Shown here: positions 23,351 to 35,205 of the stretch, piece by piece
Position numbering within the stretch: position 1 is the first letter of the stretch
How the letters are laid out: every line of letters starts with the position of its first letter
DNA from: Diatrype stigma
Taxonomy: Eukaryota > Ascomycota > Sordariomycetes > Xylariales > Diatrypaceae
Direction: 5' to 3'
Length of the DNA: 64,000 nucleotides
Assembly: GCA_022225965.2 (NCBI GenBank)
Contig: JAKJXP020000006.1
Coordinates: forward strand, 558,001 to 622,000
Made by a program: the position numbers and the translations under genes
The notes under the pieces: model-generated
Told to the model about the DNA's origin: nothing
Database searches by the model: none
What the model saw: only the letters and a program-made list of their open reading frames with translations

Positions 23351-25548
23351 ATGGCAGTCCCTTTCGTCGGCCGTTTGAACGTGTACGTTTCTCCCTCCAA
23401 CTTCGAAGCTCTTCGTGATCACTCTGAGCGCGTCGTCTAACCTGGTATTAATAGGCCGGAATATCTTGCCTTGTTCGGCTCGTTCTTCTTCGTTGCCCTA
23501 GAAGCTATCATCCGAATTTCTACCTTGGCACTACGTGCGTTACCCTTCGCGCTCCCATCCGACGAGTAGTATTGACTCGCTATAGCAAGCTCCATCTTGA
23601 ACCTCTTCCAACAAGCTACGCGACTCCTATTTAATAGATACGCCTCGTCAACGCAGAAGAGGACACAGCATACGAAACAGGGTATGTTTAACGAACCATC
23701 ATGGTATCAAAGCCCCGTTGTACTGACACCCTTGGAACCAGCAATCCACCAGTCCATCCGTGATGCCTCCGATTTCGTCGAACTATGCGCCGTCTACGGA
23801 TACACCGCCGAAGAACATGTAGTACAAACCAAGGACGGATATCTACTGGGAGTCCACCGGCTAGCATGGAAGAAAGGCGAGGAAGACACAAGAGTTAACG
23901 CTGGCCCGAATAGCGTCCAAAAGCGCGTCGTCTACCTGCACCATGGGTTGTTAATGAACAGTGAAATCTGGGTCTGTCTCACGGATCCTCAGAGATGCCT
24001 CCCATTTGTGTTGGTTGAGAGGGGTTTCGATGTTTGGGTTCGTTCGCCCCTGAGTCCGTCGCGCAAGATATATGCTGATGAAAGGCCTAGCTGGGAAACA
24101 ACCGTGGAAATAAATACTCGAAGAAATCCATCAAACACTCGCCTAATTCGACCGAGTTCTGGGACTTCTCGATCGACGAATTCGCATTCTATGACATACC
24201 TGACACCATCGCTTACATACTGGAATCGACCCGACAGCCGTCCCTATCCTACATCGGCTTCTCGCAGGGAACGGCCCAGTCCTTTGCCACCTTGGCCGTT
24301 CACCCTAAGCTCAATGAACAGGTGAACGTTTTCATTGCACTCGCACCGGCTATGTCCCCGGCCGGACTATCAACCGGTATTGTCGATGCCCTTATCAAAG
24401 CTTCACCTCAAGTTCTCTTCCTCTTGTTTGGCCGACGCTCCATTCTCAGCTCTGCGACTATGTGGCAGTCGCTTCTTTATCCGCCCATTTTCGTTCGCTG
24501 TATCGACATGAGCTTGGATTTCCTATTTGGGTGGAAGGCGCGCAACATCTCTCTTAGCCAGAAATTCGCCGCTTATCCGCATCTGTACTCCTTCACCAGT
24601 ACCAAATCTGTTGTCCATTGGTTCCAGATAATCCGCAACAAATCGTTTCAGATGTATGACGATGACGTGCAAACGCACTTGGCATTGAGTACCGGGAACA
24701 AGTTTACGAAGGTCGCCAAATACCCGACACGCAACATCAAGACGCCTATTGTGCTCGTGTATGGCGGAAGCGACTCGCTGGTCGATATCAAGGTTATGTT
24801 GAAGGAGCTACCCAACCGAACTGTCGCGACCGAGATCCCGCACTATGAGCATCTCGACTTTCTCTGGGCTCGGGATGTCGATGCTCAAGTCTTCCAACAT
24901 GTTTTTGATGCCTTGGATAGCTTCACCCACGCTACATATTCGCAAGAAGAGTACGAGCATTATTATGAAGCGCGCAATATGAGCATCACGGCTTCATCTG
25001 CTTTGAAACAGTCAGTGTTCTTTGACTCCCTCCCCCTTCTTCTAACGTAAACTGACAGCAGCAGACGTTCTCGCAACAGCGATAATCGGGATTCCGATAC
25101 AGGATCAACCAATTCTAATGGATATGAGAACGGCGCCGCCAAGATAACGAACCTACAACACCAGGCCGTGGAAGACCCAGCTACACATGCATCGCCGTCT
25201 TCTCAACCGGACTCAGAACAGCGCACCCCAGAACGGAAGAACCGCGCTTATCCCATCTCCACCATCATCGAGAACGAACCCGCCACCCCCGAAGCGTCGA
25301 ACTCTACGACCCAGCTGGCCGAGTCGCCACTTCCTGCCATCACCTCTCCGACCCCTCCTAGCTTCACCAGGCAGCGCTCGTCAACCGGGCGCAGGCGCGG
25401 TAGCGGTGCGAGCAACCTTAGCCTGGACTCTATGAAGGACGGCCGAGGCATCAGGGTGGGAACCGCGAGACCCGTGGGGGGTGTGATTACTAGTGTCAGT
25501 ACAAGCAATATTGCCACGAGCAGTAGCGACGAAGGTACAAGATCATAA
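23351..25548 (+). CDS. Lipase / steryl ester hydrolase (Tgl1/Yeh family)
   Basis: Five exons (23351-23382, 23455-23534, 23586-24037, 24091-25010, 25059-25548) encode about 657 residues in frame. An N-terminal hydrophobic hairpin or anchor (ALFGSFFFVALEAII) precedes an acid-lipase type alpha/beta hydrolase. The oxyanion segment is HHGLL, the nucleophile elbow GFSQG (Ser about 246), the acid GGSDSLVD and the catalytic His HYEHLDFLW. The C-terminal 180 residues are Ser/Thr/Pro-rich and probably disordered. This is the layout of yeast Tgl1, Yeh1 and Yeh2, membrane-anchored enzymes that hydrolyse steryl esters at lipid droplets or the plasma membrane. Substrate is inferred. The last intron ends in CAGCAGCAG, so three acceptors spaced 3 nt apart all keep frame; the first was used here. 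Confidence 0.88.
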
Positions 25549-26422
25549 GCAGCCTCGATCGAGGGATGACACTGGTTTATCGCGGAAACACCACAATGGT
25601 TAGTGGTGGTGATGATTGTTTCTACTATGTTGTTTTGGGTTCATGGGTTAAAAGGTAGGCAGGCACATAGAGGCGTTCCACTGCACATCGTATATTAGGT
25701 ATGTTTATACTTTAGGTACCTATTGCTCTTAGAATGCACATATCCTCATACTTCTAATAAAACTACAAACGTACAAGCAAAGCGCAACTCGCAGCATAAT
25801 GAAATGTTTCACGTGGGTTATTTCTGAGGGCTGTTCATTATAGATTGCTCCTTATAGACTGCTTGCCAATGATATGTCGCCCGAGGGATTACTAGATTAG
25901 GAAAATGACCCCTTTCCGGCGAATCAGGGCCAGCATTTACATACAAGCAGGTACCTAAGTAGCCTGGACTGCCTGGCAGCTAGAACACCCAAGTCGCGAC
26001 AGCAATTATCGAACCGCCTTGTAGCTGGAGCCGAGGAAAATATGTTGAATAATCTTAAGCAGATATTATAAGAAGTAGTGCCTATCATCATTCTCAATAA
26101 ATATGAATATTCACATGGGATGTTACTGAGGTGTTTCGAAGGCTAGCGTAATCCCGCCCGGAAGGAGGTCCTGAATTATGGAGCAGAAGCTCCGGGCTGT
26201 CGGACCAACGACGTCATTCAAAACATCAACACCATCAATCAATCGTCATTACTACAAGGTTCACCTGTTCAGCTCCTTCCTATCAAACAAGGTTCCTTCC
26301 AAAAAAAGGAAATGTAGAATCTCACATTGGCTACACCTCATCGATAATCAATACCGCGACAGTCCAGCGTCGGAGATCATGCCTAGTAGTTGATAGTAGC
26401 AGACTACTTCCAATCCACCAAG
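25549..26422. other. Intergenic between lipase and HAM1-like gene
   Basis: No supported coding sequence. It contains AATAAA-like boxes downstream of the lipase and relaxed copies of the TACCTA motif. Confidence 0.5.
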
Positions 26423-28696
26423 ATGTTCTCGTCGTGTTTCGGCTGGTGTAAGAGTGAAGATTCTGAGCGAGAGCCTCTGCTCCCGCAATATGAACAGGAC
26501 ACTCACCTGCAGCGGGAGCTGTACAGGAAGCTGCACAGCTACCAGATGCTGCGGGCATTGGGCAAAGGATACATGCCCAGCACCGAGCAAGCTGTCATCA
26601 ACCTACGCACGCTTCTAGCAAGCGATGTCTTAAATCCTGACAATCCGGACCTGTCCGATGATGGACGTCGATTGGCCCGCCTTGTCAAACTCTGGCTCCA
26701 GCAGTTCATCACGCTACTGCTGCACAAGAATGACCAAGACCAACTACAGGATCTAATATGGTTTCTTACCAAAAGCCGCATATCAGTGGACGTGGAAGAC
26801 CTCGCAGCTAGAGCCAAAAAGACAAAGGCCAAGGCCGACACAGCCGCCGCTTACCAGAGCTTCAAGACCATCGGATCGCTCCTCTTCACCAATGCGGACT
26901 TCCGCAAGTTTCTGGCTGATCTGAACGTTGTCGGCCGCGAGGTCTTCAAGGATTCGGCTTTTGCTTTGAGTGACGCCGCTAAGCAAGCGGGTGAGCAGAT
27001 CGAGCCGTCCCAGGATGAACAACAAGGTGTGGCTCAAGGAGGAAAGGGCAAGGAAACGAATGGAAAGCCGCCAACTTCTGAGGCCCTCGAAGGCGAAGTT
27101 CAAGATATAGGCAAGGTCGTTGCACAGGGCAGTGCGGATGTGGCGCACGCTACTGTCGAAAGCGCCCAGGACAAACTGTCTGGAGATGAAGGAAAGACAC
27201 TCCTCAAACGTCTACAGAACACGGTCCTTAATCTTAGGAAGCGCAAGGATTACTCGGATTCGGTATCTACCCTGGCATTGCTCATCAAGCGATACGCGAT
27301 AGTCTACTCGCGCGCCGCCGAAGAAATCGCAGAGGTAGCTCAGAGCGACGTACATGAGAACCGGGAGACCGATCGTGCTATGAAGAACCTGTGGGAGTTC
27401 GTCAAGAGCTTCGGCGAGCGAAAAGACTGGGAGCAGTGCGAACAGCTTTTTCACAAGGTCATGAGCCACAAGGAGAAAGATCCGGAATTCGAGGAACTGT
27501 TGCAAGAAATCGGCAACAGCTTGCAAAAGCTGCTAACAGACCCGGATTTCTTCGAAAATGCCGATCAGAAGTTGAAGGAACTCAGGGAGAAGAGCAAACA
27601 TGTGGGTACTGAGAGCGATTTGAGACATGATGTCGACGAGCTATTGCAGCAGCTGTCGGTTACCTTCCAGAGTGTGTTGAGAGACGAGGATATCCATAAC
27701 CTCATAACAACCACCCTTCGTATATTCGGTGTTCTTTCCCCCACGAACGCAGTCACCAACTCCGACCTAGTCCACGATGCCCTCAACGTGTTCATCCCCC
27801 TCCTGGTCTCCACCATCCAGTATATCCCCATCCCACGCCTGGAGATCAGCACGCCGGTTATCGACCTGCTGCTGGAGAGCCTCGTCATCGAACCGGGCAA
27901 GACGGTGAACCAGACGTCCTTCCTCCCATACCGGCTGAAGATCGAAAACCTCAACGAGGTCGAGATCCGCAAAGGCCGGGCAGTCCGAGCGCCCCGCGCG
28001 AGCATGAAGAACGTCACGGTGATCAAGATCGACGGTCTCTCGGCGCGCGCCGACGAAGTCGGCTTCTGGCTCCGGGCCCACAGCGGGCTGCTCCGGCTCG
28101 CCGACGAGGGGATCGCGGGCTTCGCGCTCGACGAGCGCGGCATCGACGTCCACCTCGAGGTGGAGGTAGGGCGCGAGAGGCTGGAGCAGATGCTGACCCT
28201 CCGCGACGTGCGCGTGCACGTGCACAAGCTGAACTTCCAGCTCCGCCGCAGCAAGCTCTCGTGGCTGGCCTGGCTGCTGAAGCCGCTGCTGCGCCCCGTC
28301 CTGAAGGCGACGCTCGAGGCGCAGCTGGCGTCGGGCATCGCGGCGTTCCTGCACGCGGCCAACCGCGAGCTGCTGTACGCGCGCGAGCGGCTCCGCGCCA
28401 CCCGCATCGCGGACCCCAAGGACCTCTGGACGTTCCTGCGCGCCGTCGCGGCCCGGCTCGTGCCGGCCGAGGACCCGGACCTGTACACGCGGCTGGGCGT
28501 GGACCAGCCCGGCAGAGGCGCTGCCGCCAGTGCTGGCGGCGTGGGCGGGGCGGTCTTCCGCGGCGTGTACACGCCCGCGAGCGTGGTCAAGATCTGGCAC
28601 GAGGAGGCGGAGAGGGCGGGCGAGCGCGTCGAGGAGTTCGAGGCGGGAGGGTGGCGGAACGAGGTCTTTGAGACGCATGTGAGGGCTTGGGGTTAG
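26423..28696 (+). CDS. HAM1-like protein (fungal BPI/lipid-binding-fold related)
   Basis: An intronless 757-residue frame begins at the first ATG, MFSSCFGWCK. The N-terminal helical part (LGKGYMPSTEQAVINLRTLL, LLFTNADFRKFLADL) and the C-terminal part (IPIPRLEISTPVIDLLLESL, then a beta-rich region with ENLNEVEIRKG) match the two domains of the HAM1-like family (formerly DUF4449). This family is thought to relate to BPI-type lipid-binding folds. The middle is charged and alpha-helical. Cys and aromatic residues at the extreme N terminus might be lipidated; that is speculation. The 3' third is markedly GC-rich, which creates long meaningless antisense frames. Cellular role is uncharacterised in most fungi. 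Confidence 0.8.
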   Translation: MFSSCFGWCKSEDSEREPLLPQYEQDTHLQRELYRKLHSYQMLRALGKGYMPSTEQAVINLRTLLASDVLNPDNPDLSDDGRRLARLVKLWLQQFITLLLHKNDQDQLQDLIWFLTKSRISVDVEDLAARAKKTKAKADTAAAYQSFKTIGSLLFTNADFRKFLADLNVVGREVFKDSAFALSDAAKQAGEQIEPSQDEQQGVAQGGKGKETNGKPPTSEALEGEVQDIGKVVAQGSADVAHATVESAQDKLSGDEGKTLLKRLQNTVLNLRKRKDYSDSVSTLALLIKRYAIVYSRAAEEIAEVAQSDVHENRETDRAMKNLWEFVKSFGERKDWEQCEQLFHKVMSHKEKDPEFEELLQEIGNSLQKLLTDPDFFENADQKLKELREKSKHVGTESDLRHDVDELLQQLSVTFQSVLRDEDIHNLITTTLRIFGVLSPTNAVTNSDLVHDALNVFIPLLVSTIQYIPIPRLEISTPVIDLLLESLVIEPGKTVNQTSFLPYRLKIENLNEVEIRKGRAVRAPRASMKNVTVIKIDGLSARADEVGFWLRAHSGLLRLADEGIAGFALDERGIDVHLEVEVGRERLEQMLTLRDVRVHVHKLNFQLRRSKLSWLAWLLKPLLRPVLKATLEAQLASGIAAFLHAANRELLYARERLRATRIADPKDLWTFLRAVAARLVPAEDPDLYTRLGVDQPGRGAAASAGGVGGAVFRGVYTPASVVKIWHEEAERAGERVEEFEAGGWRNEVFETHVRAWG

Positions 28697-29154
28697 GTTG
28701 GTGTGGGATGAGGGTAAGGAGGGAAAGGGGAGAGTGGTGACTGAGTAATGATGAGGGCAAGAAGGAAACGAGTTGAGGGGGCAGGTTTATACTGTACGAT
28801 GGATGAGCAGGCTTACGGATGGCATTGACCGGATCGGGAACAATCAGGGAGTTACTTCAGGGAGGGCGGCGTGAGAGTTCGGATGAAATACATACGCGTG
28901 CGATCATAACGTTATGACTTGTATCACTATCAAGGTTGACATGGCTTAATCAGCCGTCTGGGGTGGAAAGCAGGATGTATTTGCTTAACCTACCTACTCC
29001 CCCGCCCCCTATGAGAGCATGACGTGGATGACTCCTTGTAGTTTGACTTGATACTTTCTTCCTTCTTTTTTTCTTTTCTTCCAACCTACGGTGTTCACGC
29101 CACAACAGTTTGTCTTGATTACCCTTGCATGATCTGTGCCTACAACCAAAAGGC
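28697..29154. other. Convergent intergenic region
   Basis: The 458 bases between the HAM1-like stop and the stop of the minus-strand DUF6536 gene contain no supported gene. Confidence 0.5.
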
Positions 29155-31565
29155 CTATTGGTGCAATATATCTCGAGAGATCTTGGGAAGTTGGATGCGA
29201 CTCCAACTTCTTGTGCCCCTATCTGGGCCTAATTCATGTCCTACTGCACCTGAGAATCCCCAAAACCCAGTCTCAACTAAACCCCAACGAAGCGGCAACG
29301 TATCCAAATCCTCATTTCTAGTCTTTTGGTGGCAGGATGCACTTATCGCAGCGCTACAAGTCGATGCTAGTGGCATGCGGATGATGCCGACCTCCCCATC
29401 TGCCCCGTTCTCGGCTTTTCCATGTCTCTCAACAGTAGGAAACTGTCTGAGCCCAAAGCAGAACAACCCAAAAATCAATATCCCAACAAGGATCAGGGAA
29501 AGTACCAAGCCTATGCCAGAGTACCCAACGACAGACGCGTCAAGAGATGGCGCGCGAGCAAAGTCAAGTTCCGACCCGGTGTAGAAAAACCCCCTGGTCT
29601 GGACGACAAAGATGCTTTGTGAAAGGAGTAAGTGGATCAGGGTGGAGCATACCAATAGGGGTACGCTGTATCGATACGGTAGAGATAGAAAATAGGAGTT
29701 CTTCTGTTTACCCCTAGGAACGGATACGCGTAGACTTTGGTATCTAGTAATGAACTTGCCCCAATGATGGGATATCATCATAGAAGTGAATAAGGAGTTG
29801 CTCAGATACCAGCAGCAGGTCATCAGCAGCTGGAGCCCGTTGGCAAAAAGCGCTGTGCCGTAGAACGCGCTGCCTCCCATGTTGTTCCAGGTTGATGTCA
29901 TCGCGATGGAGTAGTCTTGTTCTCGCCCTAAGCCCATCCGCCAGAGAGAGCGGATGTCTGTCGGCTGGACGTTGCCGGTGAGCGCGCGGAGTGCTTTGGA
30001 CAGCCCGAACGCAAGAACCATTAGCATCAACGAAAGGCTAGATACGCGTGTAAGCAGGTAATAGGTACACTTCCAAGTTCTAGTCGGAGAGTTTGAGCGC
30101 GTACAAGATAATAGCGGAACCCCACCGAAACTTGCCCCAGGCACGGAACCACCGCTGTCTCACTTCAAGACCTACCATCCTTAATTTCTTTTGCGCTTCT
30201 GATGATTTACTATCGCTAGTAGTGGCTGGGATCTTCCTATGGCAGTCCGATCGCTCTAAGAATGGGAGGTTGCGGGTATATTCGTCTTCGTAGCGCAAGA
30301 AGCTCGAGATGGCGTCGCCGAGTGTCACGAGAGGTTGCTGCTGCCAATTTCCTGCTGTTACATATCTTTGGTTACGGCGATGTATACGCCAAGTGGCATA
30401 TATGCAGAGCAATTTGATGGCATTGAAGATAGTGACAATTGTAAGAAGGACCAGGCTGTAACGAATAGCGCAACCGTCGTGGCCAGCCTCGAGGCCAGCA
30501 GATAGGCAGTAATCTACTTCTATCGCAGTTGCCTTCAGAATTTCCCCATGAGCGTCTTTAATATTAGCTTTCAACGTCCACGAATCCGATGTTGGGAGCA
30601 AGAACTCCGGCGTACACCAGGATTTCCCGTTCTCCAACCCGGTTTCGAAGATGATGGTGGCACACAACCAGTTAGTCCGGTCCATCCATCTTTGTCCATA
30701 GCTGATATCCTGGTATACTTCTATAATTGATGTGTTAGTTTTTCCAGAGGTCAGGGCGAATATGTCGTGCGTTGTGGTATTTGCCGAGACAACGACGACG
30801 TCCTTATGACGGTGGGAAATATCAATGTATCGCTCAATGCACTCGCGCTTTCCCATACGCTCTAGTGTCCCTTTCTGCAGCATATCCTGGAGATTTCGGT
30901 TGTAGTGGCCATCCGGAAAGGGGGTATAGCTCCAAGGCGAGCGATCGGCGTCATAGTCGCTTGTGACGAGAGCTACGAGGTAGTTGTTCACGGGGATGGC
31001 AGAGAAGAACACGGAGTTCCATCTGTGAGTCTTTAGCTAGCTGCCGTCAGTTCAAATGATAGACGGGAACTATAACTGACAGCACGTGTAATGGGGCTGA
31101 ACTGAGGGCCAGAAATGCCCAAAATAGTCGGCGCCTGGTTGCGATGCGGCCACGGAACAGGTTACGGAAACTGGGGGTTCCGAGGTCAAGCCAATCGCCG
31201 TTCTTATGAGCGAACGTGACTTCCGCTCGGGTAGGTGCGACGAGCAACTGAGCGCAAAAGTTGCTCGCTGCGAGCACAATGGACGACATGACGTTGATGA
31301 GCAGATGTACGACCAGATTGATGATTTCCATGTCCTCGCAGTTTCGAGTGTAGAGATCGCCCAAGTTTTGATGGAGTCCATTCTTGCAAGCGAGGAATAT
31401 CGTGATAGATAAGTTGGTCGTTAGGACAAGCCCTGTTGCCAGCATACATCCAAGAAGCGCCTTGTCTCGTCTTGACAGGCAGTGCCAAAAATTAATAAGA
31501 CCTTTCTGTTGTATTTCAACATCAGGACCATCAACGGGCGCCGAGTCGTCATTATCTCCGAACAT
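29155..31565 (-). CDS. DUF6536-type multi-pass membrane protein
   Basis: Three exons (31565-31081, 31022-30105, 30037-29155) with 58- and 67-nt introns encode 761 residues in one frame. The N terminus has the DUF6536 signature: a first membrane helix (LLGCMLATGLVLTTNLSITI), a loop with YTRNCEDM, helix two (VVHLLINVMSSIVLAASNF), then CAQLLVAPTRAEV, GDWLDLGTPSFRNL and LSSAPLHVLWNSVFF. A large loop region follows, then a helix (SLVLLTIVTIFNAIKLLCIYA). The C-terminal third holds several further helices around SLWRMGLG and YSVPLLVCSTLIHLLLSQSIF. The family is widespread and often multi-copy in filamentous fungi, with unknown function and predicted plasma-membrane location. Confidence 0.85.
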
Positions 31566-32155
31566 GTTGTTATGGTTATTGTAGGAATTATATTTGACTG
31601 CTGTGTATCAACGAGAGAAGACGGTTCGCAGATGTCCTACAAGTATACATTGACGCGAGACACCAAGAATCAAGGCTTGTGACACGCTCAAGTATTTTCG
31701 AAATATAATCTAAGACGCAGCCCATGCGACAGGCCCGGTCGGACTTTGGGCTCGCTAATATATACTCTACACATGGTCATCGCCAGCTTCTATGAATGGA
31801 GGATCAGCTTTGACCGAGGGGCTGTGCCGTTATTATACGATTACTTAGATCAGTACGAGGTAACACAGTCGGACCGTGCCACCTCCTACCTGAGGCACTT
31901 TTTTACTATCTGTCCATTTTTAGTGGATTGGGTTTGTGTAGATCCTAAGCGCAGTATCAACATGTACTGCTCACAAGGCGAGCCCCCCCCCCTTTGCCGT
32001 TCTATCCGTGGTCTTGTTAAATTTTGACACTTATGATCCTGACGTGAAAGGTATCAATTCGGAGATAGATACCTATAGCCACCTACTGTCTAATTTGACA
32101 GGGATTTCCCTGATGGGATAGTCGCGCGATGCTTCTATCGTGGTACTGCTGTGTT
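31566..32155. other. Intergenic upstream of the DUF6536 gene
   Basis: No supported gene. A 93-codon open frame at 31746-32027 has no recognisable features. A run of nine C residues lies near 31985. Confidence 0.4.
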
Positions 32156-33200
32156 TTATTTACTTTCTCCCGCAGGCTTCGAGTCGGCGCTCGAGTAGTC
32201 CCTTCCGATGCTCACTTCCTCCCCCTCCAGTAGCGGAGTTTCGTAGAGGGGTTCGACGTTCTTGGGCGAGAAGAGTTCGAAGCCCAAAGCAGGCCTTTGA
32301 AGCACGAGCCTCGCGATGGGTTGTGGCATTTGGTATTCAGGCAGAGTGATGCTACACACTGATTAGTTTTTCTCCTTATACACTGATTACTTTTCTAGGC
32401 ACCTGCCAGCGGCCCGCCTATAAGCTTCCGGCCCGACCTACTATAGCGCATCATCCGCTATAACTCAGCGCATTACCCATTAACTTATAGCGCCTTGTAA
32501 TTATATAATACAGACCCCTTTATTATATTACAATGCTTTATCGCCTTCATAACTTCAATTGTATACTGTTTTTATCGGGTAAATTGGGGCAATTAAATGA
32601 AGCCGGAATTCCAACACTTCAAAAACGTTGCTTTAAAAGGGGCGTTTTAGGTTAATAATAGGGGGTACGGTACGTTATAGTTAATAATATCGAACGTAAG
32701 AGTTATACAGCAAATTCACATACAAAACACTGCAAATCTAGGCTTTTAGGAATAATTCGAATAGTATCAAGTAAATAGGCTACGTTATTTATTATATATA
32801 CTCGACGTTTTATCCGGCACGTTTGTTGTAATGGGGGTTGGTGAATTCAAGCAATTGTTCGAAGATGGGAAATTAAACGTTGCAATACAGCTACTATAAA
32901 TCGGGCCGGAAGCTTATAAGCGGGCCGCTAGCAGGTGGCTAAAAAAGTAATCAGTGTATAAGGAGAAAAACTAATCAGTGTGTAGCATTACTCTTCAGGC
33001 AATAGGCGTACGGACCCCCTGTTATTGGCGGGAGACCAGAGATGGAGGTGGGTATGACTATACAGGTGAGAAAGGAATGTTGAGGCCGGCGACCCCTAAA
33101 TATTTGACAGGCTTGGGAATCGCAGGACGAACGGGAGATATGCTCGAATAGGCAATGAGTGAGATATGGTGACATAATTCCAATGGTACATACGTATATG
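32156..33200 (-). pseudogene. Gene remnant split by a MITE
   Basis: Protein-like minus-strand sequence lies on both sides of the MITE. Upstream (about 33140-32983) it reads PKPVKYLGVAGLNIPFSP and, after a frame change, LPPITGGPYAYCLKSNA. Downstream (32354-32156) it reads ITLPEYQMPQPIARLVLQRP to a TAG at 32158-32156. Removing the MITE plus one TA copy joins the two halves in frame (AAT GCT AGC ATC), so the element landed in coding sequence. A frame disruption also exists near 33060, so the gene was decaying or has an intron there. I do not recognise the family; only the C-terminal part is evident. Confidence 0.5.
32355..32982. mobile_element. 628-bp non-autonomous MITE, pogo/Tc1-like, with TA target duplication
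   Basis: Terminal inverted repeats of about 81 bp (32355-32435 and 32902-32982) match with four mismatches, both beginning CACACTGATTAGTTTTTCTC. They are flanked by TA on each side (32353-32354 and 32983-32984). Within each terminal repeat the motif ACACTGATTA occurs twice, as expected for paired transposase sites. The interior has no transposase frame. TA duplication and CA-type ends fit the Tc1/mariner/pogo (Fot1-like) superfamily. The low divergence of the ends suggests a fairly recent insertion. It is not RIP-degraded. Confidence 0.85.
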
Positions 33201-34130
33201 CGCATCTGACAGCGAGTAGTTTGGCAAGCCACCGAAGCTTGTTGGAACAGCCCACTGTAACTGTAGGTAACCACACCCCCTATTTCAGCTGGCACAAGAG
33301 ATTTCAGCCTTTGGCCCCCAATACTACGGTGTCGTATTCCTATAATCCAGCGCCATGTCCACTCAGCTTTAGAGTACCTAGGTAGCTAGAACGCCTACAT
33401 ATGCCATTGGATTTGTTCATTCCTAGGTAGTTAGGTAGATAAGTAGTCTACCATGTAGGGAGCGGAAGAGCTACATATATAATGTGAGCCAAGCCACTAG
33501 ATGTTGATCACCGTATTAGGTATACCAAGCTCTCCTATATGAACGTTCCTATGTGCCTAGATCGTGACCCTGGTTAGTAACAATACAAATCAGGAAGAAG
33601 AGAAAGAACGAAAATCCTCGTTTCTGACGATTTGGCCTAACGTCTTGTAGCACTACACGGGCGCAATAGGGGAAGCTGGCCAACATGGTTGGATATGTAA
33701 ATATATGTGGGGCAAGCGCTACTCTACACTATTCCCCGGTCCGTCGGCCCCTCCAGAAAAAAAAAAAGGGGGACCCATGTAACAGATCGAGATTTTTAGG
33801 ACGAGGCTCTGGCGTATAGCTTCAGAGGAATACTCGCCGTGGACTATCCAATTTGATGTCGAACTCCGATGTTGACCGTGACCCTTCGCCAGTTTGCGGG
33901 GCGGTCGTCTAGCAACATCCTGTATATACCTAGCAATTACCCCTTGCATAGTGCTTACCCCTAATAGGACTGCTGCATACGCGCCCTTGACCAACATGCG
34001 TCAACGTATAGTGCTTGTTTTATTATAAGAGTGGTTTACCAGACATTCATACTGTTCCACCGTCATCAATAGCACCAACATCACCCCCGCGCTGTTCGTC
34101 ATCTGCTGAAAGCTTTTGCTTGACTTCAAC
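33201..34130. other. Intergenic
   Basis: No supported gene. It contains a TACCTAGGTA palindrome (33375-33384) with related TAGGTAG copies near 33420, and an A-rich run near 33758. Confidence 0.45.
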
Positions 34131-35205
34131 ATGGCTACTGTGGCTCTACTTTCAAAGCCAGACGCCCCTGTCGCGTATGAGCTCTTTCAAGGAGATGCGG
34201 CAAGCAGTCTCCTCGTCGTCTGTCTGAATGGCCTTGGGCTCGCACAGGGCGCTTGGAAGCCGACTATCGAGCTCCTCCAGCAGTCAAGCCTCACCCCAAA
34301 GCCATGGATACTCACGTACGACCGTTATGGTCAGGGCGCTTCGCCAAGAGACCCGCGCGAAAGCTGGCCAAACAAGGACCCCGGCTACGCACACACGCTG
34401 GACGATGTCGTCGACGATTTGCACGAGTTGGTCCACACTCTAGCTCCTGATCGCTGCTCTCGCATTGTCTTTGTGAATAACAGCATAGGCGCACATATCG
34501 CGCGTAGATATGCCGACCGGTAATAATTCCCGGAGCGTAAGCTCATCTGTATCACTTCACTAGCGTTGTGGCTAACGCATCTATGTCTGATATAGATATC
34601 CTACAGTTGTCGAAGGAATCCTATTTCTTGACTCCAACCCTGGGAACACTGACTACGAGAGTATATGGCCGAACCCGAAGGATCCATCCTTCGACCTAGA
34701 GCAGATGACTCCCCCTGGCACCTCGCTCGATGTCTACCAGGCCGCTTACACCAAGATGACGACGATGTTTGCAGCAGGCGCAAAGAACCCCGAAGGTTTT
34801 GACAGACGCGAGATCAGGAATATTCTGCCCGATCCATCAAAGCCAAAGCTCAAGGGGTCGAAGACGTCGGACAAAGGTCCTTGGGTAACCGTGGTGGGCC
34901 ATGAGCTCGAGCAATTCTCGAAGGAGGAGTGGGCGATGATGAAGGTTCCTCTGGGCATGGCGGCGATGTACACTCAACCGTAAGTGAACTCTGAACTCTT
35001 ACCCCTTATACCAAGGGGCAATCGGCTAAAAAGAGACAGTATGTGGGAGGAATACAACGAGGGCCTATGTGGACTCACCGATCAAGACAGGGCGAAGGGG
35101 CCACTTATCGCACCAAAGTCTGGACACTTCATCCACAAGGATAACCCGTCCTTTGTCGCTGAGCAGCTAGAAGACCTTATCAAGAAGGTTGAGAGTTCTC
35201 GCTGA
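34131..35205 (+). CDS. Alpha/beta hydrolase-fold protein
   Basis: Three exons (34131-34519, 34596-34979, 35040-35205) encode 312 residues in one frame. The fold is visible from LLVVCLNGLGLAQGAW (beta strand and oxyanion loop), WILTYDRYGQGASPR, the nucleophile elbow FVNNSIGAHIARRY, EGILFLDSNPGN and a C-terminal SGHFIHKDNP with the catalytic-type His. The elbow reads N-N-S-I-G instead of the usual G-x-S-x-G, so the first Gly is replaced by Asn; this is tolerated in several fungal members of the superfamily. No signal peptide is seen, so it is probably cytosolic. The substrate is unknown. Introns have GCTAAC and GGCTAAA branch sites. Confidence 0.82.

Noticed and set aside
27565..28678. Long antisense frames (over 300 codons) opposite the HAM1-like gene
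   Set aside because: They mirror the GC-rich third codon positions of the sense gene and consist of Arg/Ser/Ala-rich nonsense.
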